Shown in pieces: positions 34,345 to 41,723 of a stretch of 64,000 nt of DNA. The DNA is from JAEZPW01 sp035629075. Its GTDB lineage: Bacteria > Acidobacteriota > Terriglobia > Terriglobales > Acidobacteriaceae. The notes under the pieces are model-generated. The model had not been told where the DNA came from. It did no database searches and saw nothing but the letters and a program-made list of their open reading frames with translations. The position numbers and the translations under genes were made by a program. Each line of letters begins with the position of its first letter. The stretch's first letter is position 1. The stretch spans positions 1 to 64,000 of the forward strand of contig DASPIK010000067.1 in the NCBI GenBank assembly GCA_035629075.1, read 5' to 3'.

Positions 34345-34914
34345 TTATTCTTGTTCGACCAGCAGCACCTTTTCCGTGTTGTCGATCTCCTGCAACTTCA
34401 CCTCTACGATCTCTTTGGCCGTGGTCTGCACGTGCCGGCCGACGAACGCAGCCTCGATCGGCAACTCGCGGCGGCCACGATCAATGAGGGTCAGCAGTTG
34501 CACGCGGCGTGGCCGGCCATGCTCAAACAGCGCGTCCATGGCGGCACGAGTGGTGCGGCCCGTGTAAAGGACGTCGTCGATGAGGATAACGTTCATGTCC
34601 TCGATCGGAGTGCCGATGTCCTGCTTCTGCACAATAGGCTTGGCGCCGACCGTGGAAAGATCGTCGCGGTAGAGTGTGATGTCCAGCACGCCGACAGGAA
34701 CTGGCTTGCTTTCGATGCGCTCGATAATGCGCGCAAGGCGCTGCGCCAACGGAATGCCGCGGCGCTTGATGCCGACCAGCGCGAGGTGGTCGGTGCCGTT
34801 GTTCTTCTCGATGATCTGGTGCGCCAGGCGCACTAGAGTGCGTTCAATCTCGGAAGCGGACATCAACTGCGCCTTCAGGCGCACGTTGGGCTTAGTCGAG
34901 GCCTCGGTCGTCAT
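34345..34914 (-). CDS. pyrR: bifunctional pyr operon regulator / uracil phosphoribosyltransferase PyrR
   Basis: 189 aa. Phosphoribosyltransferase fold with LVRLAHQIIEKN near residue 26, LALVGIKRRGIPLAQRLA near 43 and the PRPP loop VILIDDVLYTGRTTRAA near 110. The length matches PyrR (about 180). PyrR binds pyr mRNA to promote attenuation in many bacteria and has UPRTase activity. It is the first gene of the pyr group. I looked in the leader for the PyrR-binding loop and could not identify one, although a long imperfect hairpin lies at 34992-35046. Confidence 0.94.
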   Translation of the reverse strand: MTTEASTKPNVRLKAQLMSASEIERTLVRLAHQIIEKNNGTDHLALVGIKRRGIPLAQRLARIIERIESKPVPVGVLDITLYRDDLSTVGAKPIVQKQDIGTPIEDMNVILIDDVLYTGRTTRAAMDALFEHGRPRRVQLLTLIDRGRRELPIEAAFVGRHVQTTAKEIVEVKLQEIDNTEKVLLVEQE

Positions 34915-34991
34915 GGCTGAAATGATACAAGTGCGGGAGGGAACGTGGCTAGTCCTATCCGCCGTCGGGTCGTCTGGCGATCTCGGTCAGG

Positions 34992-35058
34992 TGTCAGGCA
35001 TTGGGCAGCATGCAGCGCGCCGCATGCCTTAACCCAATACCTGACAACCCAATACCCA
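34992..35058. repeat. purD-pyrR intergenic long hairpin with ATTGGG words
   Basis: TGTCAGGCATTGGG (34992-35005) pairs with CCCAATACCTGACA (35033-35046), with an inner GCATGC-type palindrome in the loop. A further CCCAATACC follows at about 35050-35058. It lies in the pyrR leader and could be a terminator for purD, an attenuator, or a member of the word-array class. Confidence 0.7.
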
Positions 35059-35071
35059 TCCGCCATCTTTT

Positions 35072-36349
35072 CTACTTTGTCAGCTTCAGCGGCTTTGCTC
35101 CGATGTCATTCCGCATATGCATTCCGTCGAAGCGAATCTTCGCCGCCGCCTTATAGGCTCGAAGCCGCGCATCGTTCAGGTCGGAGCCGCGCGACGTCAC
35201 GCCGAGCACTCTTCCGCCCGCCGTGTAGTAAGCATCACCCTGTTTCGACGTGCCAGCGTGAAAGATCTCCACTCCCGGTACTTTGGCCGCCTCTTCCAGT
35301 CCGGTGATCCGTTTACCCTGTTCATAGGCTCCGGGATAACCGCCCGAGGCCAGCACTACGCATACGCTGGCATCGTCAGTCCACCTGAAGTCACCATCCG
35401 ACACGCGTCCCTCAATCGAGGCTTCCATCGCCTCCACAAGGTCGCTCTCGAGCCTCATGAGAATAGGCTGGGTTTCGGGGTCTCCGAAGCGGCAATTGAA
35501 CTCCAGAACGATCGGTCCCTTTGCCGTCATCATCAGGCCGCAGTAAAGTATGCCCTTGTACGGCATGCCCTCTTCCGCCATGCCCTGAACTGTTGGCCGC
35601 GCGATGTGCGTCAGCAGCCAGTCACGCATCTGCGCGTCAACAATCTCTTTCGTGGAATAAGCGCCCATGCCGCCGGTGTTCGGCCCGGTGTCGTTATCGC
35701 CCACGCGCTTGTGGTCCTGCGCTCCTACCAGCGGCGCCACGCGCTCGCCGTCGCTCATCACAAGGAACGAAAGCTCTTCGCCCTTCACGAATTCTTCCAG
35801 CACCACTCGCGCTCCGGCGGCGCCCACCATCTTGCCGCTAAGCATCTCGTTGGCGACACTTGCGGCTTCGTCTTTGGTTCTGGCGATCACCACGCCCTTG
35901 CCTGCGGCCAGTCCATCCGCCTTCACAACGATCGGAGTAGAGAAGTGGCCAAGCGCATCCTTTACCTCCTGGGCGCTCGTGCAGATCGCGTAATGCGCAG
36001 TCGGAATGCGGTGCCGCTGCATGAATGCTTTAGCGAAGCTCTTGCTCGACTCCAGTTGCGCAGCCGCTCGCGTCGGCCCGAAAATCTTCATTCCTCGGCG
36101 ATTGAACTCGTCCACAACGCCCATTGAGAGCGGCACTTCCGGTCCGACTACAGTCAGGTCGGCCTGCGTGCGCAGTGCGGCTTCCACCATCGAGTCGACG
36201 CTCTTTACGTCGCACGGAAAGCATTCTCCGACATCACAGATTCCAGCGTTTCCCGGCGCGCAATAAATCTTCTCTACCCGGCGCGACTGCCTCAACTTCC
36301 ACACCAGCGCGTGCTCGCGACCGCCACTGCCAATTACTAGTACTTTCAT
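35072..36349 (-). CDS. purD: phosphoribosylamine--glycine ligase
   Basis: 425 aa from ATG 36349 (MKVLVIGSGGREHALVWKL) with GAGGAA upstream; the frame extends 12 codons more without support. PurD is the ATP-grasp ligase of the second purine step. Visible: GREHAL near residue 10, VGPEVPLSMGVVDEF near 68, KADGLAAGKGVVIA near 145, EFVKGEELSFLVMSDG near 185, GDNDTGPNTGGMGAYS near 215, and EFNCRFGDPETQPIL near 280. Upstream of the pyr genes on the same strand but separated by 157 bp with a strong hairpin. Confidence 0.97.
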   Translation of the reverse strand: MKVLVIGSGGREHALVWKLRQSRRVEKIYCAPGNAGICDVGECFPCDVKSVDSMVEAALRTQADLTVVGPEVPLSMGVVDEFNRRGMKIFGPTRAAAQLESSKSFAKAFMQRHRIPTAHYAICTSAQEVKDALGHFSTPIVVKADGLAAGKGVVIARTKDEAASVANEMLSGKMVGAAGARVVLEEFVKGEELSFLVMSDGERVAPLVGAQDHKRVGDNDTGPNTGGMGAYSTKEIVDAQMRDWLLTHIARPTVQGMAEEGMPYKGILYCGLMMTAKGPIVLEFNCRFGDPETQPILMRLESDLVEAMEASIEGRVSDGDFRWTDDASVCVVLASGGYPGAYEQGKRITGLEEAAKVPGVEIFHAGTSKQGDAYYTAGGRVLGVTSRGSDLNDARLRAYKAAAKIRFDGMHMRNDIGAKPLKLTK

Positions 36350-36520
36350 GCCGATTCCTCCCCGTTCTGCGATCTGCGACAACACGGGACAGCTAAGAGT
36401 AGGAGCCAGAGGGAAACAGTGTCAACAAAGCAGCGCTGTCCCGCCCCGAATTCAAACATCGAGGCCACGTTCGGTGGCCGAGGCGAATCAATCCATACCA
36501 CCAACCTGCGGAGGATTGCG

Positions 36521-36970
36521 ATGACATTGCCGTTTCTTCTCGGTCGAATCGTGTTCGGCGGGTACTTTCTGTACAACGGGATCAACCACTTCAAAAATCG
36601 CAATGCGCTCACGCAGTATGCCGCGTCCAAGAACGTACCTCTCGCGAACATCGCCGTCCCCGTCAGTGGTGCGCTACTGCTCTTCGGTGCAGCCAGCCTC
36701 CTGCTCGGCATCAAGCCGAAGTACGGAGCAACAGCCGTGGTTGCATTCCTGGCCGGAGTTTCTCCCATGATGCACGACTTTTGGCGTGTCGAAGATGCCA
36801 ATCAGCGGCAGTCGGAGATGATCAACTTCACCAAGAACATGGCCCTGCTCGGCGCCGCAGTCGCCCTTATGGGTGTCGAGGAACCTTGGGCGGCCAGTGT
36901 TCCCGTCGCTCAACCAACCCCGATCGACCGCGCCCGCACGTTCGTTCGCCAGCACCGGGTAGCAGCCTAG
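36521..36970 (+). CDS. DoxX family membrane protein
   Basis: 149 aa from ATG 36521 with GCGGAGG upstream; the open frame to 36419 is not supported. Four hydrophobic segments. The DoxX signature LGRIVFGGYFLYNGINHFKNR opens the protein, followed by PVSGALLLFGAASLLLGIKPKYGA and a third block around MMHDFWRVEDANQRQSEMINFTKNMALLGAA. DoxX-like proteins are associated with thiosulfate or redox chemistry in some organisms, but most have no known role. Solitary, divergent from purD. Confidence 0.85.
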   Translation: MTLPFLLGRIVFGGYFLYNGINHFKNRNALTQYAASKNVPLANIAVPVSGALLLFGAASLLLGIKPKYGATAVVAFLAGVSPMMHDFWRVEDANQRQSEMINFTKNMALLGAAVALMGVEEPWAASVPVAQPTPIDRARTFVRQHRVAA

Positions 36971-37202
36971 AGATTCGTAGCGCCGCCGGCCCGCCGGCTG
37001 TCGTGCGGCCGGCTCGCCCGCACAGAACGCCGCGATGGCGACCTGAAGATAACCCGATGACCCAATGCCCTCACTTCTTCGGCCACTTGATTTAAACTAG
37101 TGCGTTACTCTTAAGGCCCCTGTTGCTGCGGTTGTGGGGATCGCAGCGCATGCCCGCGTGCCGTCCGTCGTGGGCGCAATCCATAACGGAAGAGAGTGTG
37201 TG

Positions 37203-39980
37203 ATGAGCTCGAACTCTTTTGGCAGCCGTTCCGTTCTGCGCGTCGGAAACCGTGATTACGAAATCTACCGCCTCGACTCGCTCGATAAGCAAGGCATTAA
37301 GATAACCCATTTGCCTTATTCTCTTCGCATACTTCTTGAAAACCTGCTCCGTACCGAAGAGGGCCGTTCTGTAACGCCGGAAGACATCCGCACACTCGCC
37401 GCGTGGGACGGCAAGAAAGTTCCGACAGAAGAAATCGCATTCACTCCTGCTCGCGTGCTGTTGCAGGACTTCACCGGTGTTCCCGCCGTGGTGGATTTGG
37501 CGGCCATGCGCGACGCCATGCGTGCGCTCGGCGGCGATCCGAGCCGCATCAACCCGCTCCAGCCAGCCGAGTTGGTCATCGACCACTCCGTGCAGGTCGA
37601 CGAGTTTGGAACGCCTTGGGCGTTCAAGATCAATGCCGATCTCGAGTTCCAGCGCAACCAGGAGCGCTACGCTTTTCTGCGCTGGGGACAAGGCGCGTTC
37701 AAGAACTTCGAGATTGTCCCGCCCGACACCGGTATCGTTCACCAGGTCAACCTCGAATATCTCGCGCGCGTCGTCTTCGTGCAGCAGAATGCGGCAGGCA
37801 ACGGCTCCGGAAAATTGACTGCGTATCCCGACACGCTGGTTGGCACCGACTCCCACACGACAATGATCAACGGTCTTGGCGTCCTCGGATGGGGCGTCGG
37901 TGGAATCGAGGCCGAGGCCGCCATGTTGGGCCAGCCAGTGTCGATGCTGATTCCTCAAGTCGTAGGTGTGAAGCTCACTGGGCAATTGCGCGAGGGAGCC
38001 ACGGCAACTGACCTCGTCCTGACCATTACCGAGATGCTGCGCAAGGAAGGCGTTGTCGGTAAGTTCGTCGAATATTACGGCCCGGGCCTTGCGAACCTGC
38101 CGCTCGCCGACCGCGCCACGATCGGCAACATGTCGCCCGAATACGGTGCGACCTGCGGCATCTTCCCCATAGACAAGGAAACGCTCGCCTACCTGCGCCT
38201 CAGCGGACGCTCCGAAGAGCACATCGCTCTCGTCGAGGCCTACTGCAAAGAGCAAGGCCTTTTCCACACTGAGAACACGCCGGAAGCGACCTACTCCACC
38301 AACTTGCACCTCGACCTCGCCAGTGTCGAACCCAGCATCTCCGGCCCCAAGCGCCCCCAGGATCGTGTCCCGCTTTCGCAAGCAGGAATTTCGTTCGAGA
38401 AAGCACTCCCAACTCTCCTCAAGCCTGGCCAGACGGCTCAAACAGCTACCGCCGTGGCCCTTGACGAAGCACTGGCATCCGATGCAGGACTAGAAGAAGC
38501 AAGCCGTCATCTACGCCATGGCAGCGTGGTCATTTCGGCCATCACAAGTTGCACCAACACTTCAAACCCAAGTGTGATGATTGCCGCAGGGCTGTTGGCG
38601 AAAAAAGCCGTCGAGCGCGGCATACAGGTGCCGGCGTACGTGAAAACCTCACTGGCACCCGGCTCGAAAGTCGTAAAGGACTACTACGAAAAGTCCGGAT
38701 TGCTGCCGTATCTAGAAAAGCTGCGCTTCAACATCGTCGGCTACGGATGCACCACATGCATCGGCAATTCTGGTCCGTTGCCGCAGGCAGTTTCCGACGC
38801 CATCAACGAGCGCGACCTCGTTGCCGTTTCGGTCCTCTCCGGCAATCGAAACTTCGAGGGTCGTATCAACTCCGAAGTCCGCGCCAACTACCTTATGTCG
38901 CCGCCGCTTGTCGTGGCATTCGCCATCGCTGGCCGCATCGATTTCGATCCTTACTCCGAGCCGCTCACACGCGACCGCGACGGACGCCCCGTCTATCTCG
39001 CCGAACTTTGGCCTTCGCAAGACGAAGTGAACGAGGTCATGCGCTCCATTGATGGCAGCATGTTCCGCAACGCCTACAAAGATGTCTATGCGGGTGACGA
39101 GAACTGGAAGGCGCTCAAGGTCCCGCAGGGCGACACCTTCGCCTGGGATCCGAATTCCACATACGTCAAGCATCCGCCTTATTTCGAGAACATGCCGACC
39201 GAGCCGCCTGCGGTTGAAGACATCACCGGCGCGCGCGTTTTGCTCAAACTCGGCGACAGCGTCACCACCGACCATATCTCGCCCGCCGGTTCGATCAAGA
39301 AAGATTCACCCGCTGGCAAATACCTCATCGCCCACGGCGTCGATCACAAGGACTTCAACTCCTACGGCTCGCGTCGCGGCAATCACGAAGTAATGGTGCG
39401 CGGCACCTTCGCCAACGTACGCCTTCGCAACAAACTCGTGCCCGGCGTCGAAGGCGGTTTCACCCGTTACCTCCCCGATGGTGAGCAGACGACCGTTTTC
39501 GAGGCCTCGGAGAGATACGCCGCCGCGAACGTTCCGCTCCTCATTCTGGCTGGCAAGGAATACGGTTCCGGTTCTTCGCGCGACTGGGCCGCCAAGGGCC
39601 CTAAACTGCTTGGCGTGCGTGCCGTCATTGCCGAGAGTTTCGAGCGCATCCACCGCTCGAATCTGGTTGGTATGGGTATTCTCCCGTTGCAGTTCCCCGA
39701 AGGTCAGAACGCCGATTCCCTCGGACTGACCGGCGAGGAAGTGTTCGAAATCGCCGGCTTGTCCCAGGCTGTCGAGAACTACGGCTCGACTGGCATCATC
39801 CATGTGAAAGCCACGCGTACTGACGGCACCGCCGTCGAGTTCGATGCCCGCCTCCGAATCGACACCCCGCAGGAAGCCCTCTATTACAAGCACGGAGGCA
39901 TTCTGAACTATGTCGTGCGCCAGTTGCTCCACGGTAAGCAGAAAGCGGACGTGATCGGCAAGGCCATCGAAGTGCAGTAG
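37203..39980 (+). CDS. acnA: aconitate hydratase A
   Basis: 925 aa from ATG 37203 (MSSNSFGSRSVLRVGNRDYE) with GGAAGAGAG upstream; an in-frame GTG lies at 37134. Aconitase interconverts citrate and isocitrate in the TCA cycle. [4Fe-4S] ligands: Cys in SAITSCTNTSNPSVM near residue 448 and the pair in YGCTTCIGNSG near 513. Substrate loops are visible at GTDSHTTMINGLGVLGWGVGG near 215 and SRDWAAKGPKLLGVRAVIAESF near 795. Length and order match AcnA/IRP rather than AcnB. It ends at a perfect 22-bp palindrome. Confidence 0.97.
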   Translation: MSSNSFGSRSVLRVGNRDYEIYRLDSLDKQGIKITHLPYSLRILLENLLRTEEGRSVTPEDIRTLAAWDGKKVPTEEIAFTPARVLLQDFTGVPAVVDLAAMRDAMRALGGDPSRINPLQPAELVIDHSVQVDEFGTPWAFKINADLEFQRNQERYAFLRWGQGAFKNFEIVPPDTGIVHQVNLEYLARVVFVQQNAAGNGSGKLTAYPDTLVGTDSHTTMINGLGVLGWGVGGIEAEAAMLGQPVSMLIPQVVGVKLTGQLREGATATDLVLTITEMLRKEGVVGKFVEYYGPGLANLPLADRATIGNMSPEYGATCGIFPIDKETLAYLRLSGRSEEHIALVEAYCKEQGLFHTENTPEATYSTNLHLDLASVEPSISGPKRPQDRVPLSQAGISFEKALPTLLKPGQTAQTATAVALDEALASDAGLEEASRHLRHGSVVISAITSCTNTSNPSVMIAAGLLAKKAVERGIQVPAYVKTSLAPGSKVVKDYYEKSGLLPYLEKLRFNIVGYGCTTCIGNSGPLPQAVSDAINERDLVAVSVLSGNRNFEGRINSEVRANYLMSPPLVVAFAIAGRIDFDPYSEPLTRDRDGRPVYLAELWPSQDEVNEVMRSIDGSMFRNAYKDVYAGDENWKALKVPQGDTFAWDPNSTYVKHPPYFENMPTEPPAVEDITGARVLLKLGDSVTTDHISPAGSIKKDSPAGKYLIAHGVDHKDFNSYGSRRGNHEVMVRGTFANVRLRNKLVPGVEGGFTRYLPDGEQTTVFEASERYAAANVPLLILAGKEYGSGSSRDWAAKGPKLLGVRAVIAESFERIHRSNLVGMGILPLQFPEGQNADSLGLTGEEVFEIAGLSQAVENYGSTGIIHVKATRTDGTAVEFDARLRIDTPQEALYYKHGGILNYVVRQLLHGKQKADVIGKAIEVQ

Positions 39981-39998
39981 TCGTAGTCAAGCAAAACG

Positions 39999-40020
39999 GG
40001 GACGGCCATGGCCGTCCCCA
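39999..40020 (+). terminator. perfect 22-bp palindrome after acnA
   Basis: An uninterrupted palindrome of 11+11 bp centred on CCATGG, with GGGGACGG at its left end, lies 18 bp after the acnA stop. There is no T-run; AAAAC precedes it. A terminator or REP element. Confidence 0.5.
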
Positions 40021-40061
40021 ACCATCTCGCCTAGCAGCCTAATCAGTCCTGCCTGTCCAGT

Positions 40062-40093
40062 CACCCGATGCCCCGATCACCCGATGCCCCGAT
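40062..40093 (+). repeat. perfect tandem duplication of a 16-bp word
   Basis: CACCCGATGCCCCGAT occurs twice in exact tandem, then breaks off (ATCACCC). Similar words (ACCCGATGACCCAATGCCC) occur at about 37052-37070 before acnA. Confidence 0.85.
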
Positions 40094-40147
40094 ATCACCC
40101 TTTGGTAACCGGACCGAGCCCCTTTTCCCTCGCGGCAGTTTCCTCTC

Positions 40148-40789
40148 ATGTATATGCTCTTTGCACCTCACAACCGGAGCAACGCCGTGGTTACAACCAC
40201 TACCCGCCCGGCAGTTTTCGCCGGCAAGCAGTTCCTCATTCGCCAGAAGGTCTTCGGGTTCACCCTCGCCTCACTGAAGTACTACATCGAAGATGGCACG
40301 GGAAACACGGTAGGCTTCTTCGCCCACAAACTGCTCAAGCTGAAAGACGACATCCGCGTCTTTGCCGACGACACCATGACGCGCGAACTGCTCCAGATAA
40401 AGGCGCGATCCATACTCGACTTCTCGGTTGCCTTCGATGTCATCGACTCCGGAACCGGTGAGCGCATCGGCGGAATCAAGCGACGCGGGTGGAAGTCTTT
40501 AGTGAAAGACGAATGGATTTTGATGGACCCGCTCGATAACGAAATCGGCCGAATCCATGAAGATTCGCCGCTGCTTGCCACCGTGCGGCGACTGCTCACA
40601 AACCTCATTCCGCAGAGCTACAACATCACCTTCGGCGGCGACAAAGTCGGTCACGCAAAGCAGAATTGGAACCCCTTTGCGCCCAAGCTGTCTCTCGATT
40701 TCAGCACCGACTTCGTAGATCGTCTCGACCGCCGCCTCGGCATCGCTGCCGGCGTACTACTGATCGCAATCGAAGGTCGTCAGCGTTAA
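40148..40789 (+). CDS. LURP-one-related / YxjI-like protein
   Basis: 213 aa. It resembles the LURP-one/tubby-like beta-barrel family (phospholipid scramblase-like fold): FLIRQKVFGFTLASLKYYIEDGTG near residue 27, VGFFAHKLLKLKDDIRVFADD, then IGGIKRRGWKSLVKDEWILMD near 105 and ending in a hydrophobic segment LGIAAGVLLIAIEG near 195, the usual single C-terminal helix. Function in bacteria is unknown; membrane association is inferred. The start could be the second Met (residue 3) or a downstream Val. Followed by a strong hairpin. Confidence 0.78.
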   Translation: MYMLFAPHNRSNAVVTTTTRPAVFAGKQFLIRQKVFGFTLASLKYYIEDGTGNTVGFFAHKLLKLKDDIRVFADDTMTRELLQIKARSILDFSVAFDVIDSGTGERIGGIKRRGWKSLVKDEWILMDPLDNEIGRIHEDSPLLATVRRLLTNLIPQSYNITFGGDKVGHAKQNWNPFAPKLSLDFSTDFVDRLDRRLGIAAGVLLIAIEGRQR

Positions 40790-40810
40790 TCGCAGGTAGG
40801 GTATCCACGA

Positions 40811-40836
40811 GGACGGGGCTGTGCCCCGTCCATCCT
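40811..40836 (+). terminator. hairpin after LURP-like gene
   Basis: Nine-bp perfect stem GGACGGGGC-TGT-GCCCCGTCC at 40811-40831, then ATCCTTTG. Probably a terminator; it shares GGACGG with the palindrome at 39999. Confidence 0.55.
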
Positions 40837-40922
40837 TTGCATGTCCGCAAGCACGCCTCCGGTCACTCTCGATACAATACTCAGCACCGCTCTGAAGCGG
40901 AAAGGAAGGAAGAACCGTTCAA

Positions 40923-41423
40923 ATGTCCATCAGCGCCTCACTGCTGCCTGAGTTTGATCACGAGATGGCGAATACCCGCAGAACCCTCGAGCGCGTCCCC
41001 GAAGCGAAGTTCGGTTGGAAGCCGCACCAGAAGTCGCCCAACATGAGTTGGCTGGCCACTCACCTCACCGTCATACCTTTCTGGGCGACGATGACGATTG
41101 AGAAGGATGCGATTGACGTATCGGGATCTGGCCCCTTCAGCAAGGAACTACAAAGCCGCACCGAACTGCTTGACCAGTTCGATCGCCATGTTGCCGCCGC
41201 CCGTCAGGCAATAGCCTCGGCGACTGACGAGCAGTTGATGGCTAAATGGACGCTGTCTGCCGGTGGGAAACAAATCTTTTCCATGCCGCGCGTCGCCGTG
41301 CTGCGCAGCTTCGTTATGAATCACCTGATCCATCATCGCGCACAGCTCACAGTCTATCTGCGCCTCAACGATGTGCCCGTTCCGGCGCTGTACGGGCCGT
41401 CAGCCGATGAGACGACGTTTTGA
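40923..41423 (+). CDS. DinB-like (YfiT/DUF664-type) four-helix metalloenzyme
   Basis: 166 aa. DinB-fold proteins carry three His residues binding a metal. Here they are probably in LLPEFDHEMANTRR (near residue 11), MSWLATHLTVIPFW (near 44) and MNHLIHHRAQLTVYLR (near 138). The C-terminal VPVPALYGPSADE is common in the family. Many members are thiol transferases (bacillithiol, mycothiol) or have no known role. Solitary gene followed by a hairpin. Confidence 0.85.
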   Translation: MSISASLLPEFDHEMANTRRTLERVPEAKFGWKPHQKSPNMSWLATHLTVIPFWATMTIEKDAIDVSGSGPFSKELQSRTELLDQFDRHVAAARQAIASATDEQLMAKWTLSAGGKQIFSMPRVAVLRSFVMNHLIHHRAQLTVYLRLNDVPVPALYGPSADETTF

Positions 41424-41454
41424 GCAGAACGACGTAAGGATCAACTCTTGGGAA

Positions 41455-41478
41455 GGGCCCGGCTTCCTCAGTCGGGCC
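41455..41478 (+). terminator. hairpin after DinB-like gene
   Basis: GGGCCCGGC at 41455-41463 pairs with GTCGGGCC at 41471-41478 around TTCCTCA, with one mismatch. No T-run follows, so weak as a terminator. From here to 41622 nothing else is recognised. Confidence 0.4.
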
Positions 41479-41622
41479 GGTAAGTTGGTGCAGAAAGCTT
41501 ACGGCTCTATCCCCCAGGTAAGCGATAAAGGCCTCTGACTATGGCAGCCTCTGCACCCGTATCGCACTGCCTCTGATCCGGTAGAACGGGGTGTATAGAT
41601 CATGCGCGGCATGCTTCCATGG

Positions 41623-41702
41623 GTGCCGGAGGCACGCCACGAAACTTAGCCCCGCACGAAGTGCGAGGTGTGCGCAGGGAGACGATCAAGTGCCGTAGGC
41701 AC
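41623..41702 (+). repeat. solo three-palindrome REP module
   Basis: GTGCCGGAGGCAC at 41623-41635, CCCCGCACGAAGTGCGAGG at 41650-41668, and GTGCCGTAGGCAC at 41690-41702. Order and spacing match the module flanking the RAYT at 61303 and the relic at 8254-8339. The flanks GCCACGAAACTTAG and GGCCGA are shared with the relic copy. No transposase sequence adjoins. Confidence 0.8.
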
Positions 41703-41723
41703 GGCCGAACTCACTAATCACAA

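Noticed and set aside
37092..38441. 449-codon minus-strand open frame within acnA
   Set aside because: Antisense shadow of the aconitase gene, whose iron-sulfur cysteines and length are correct.
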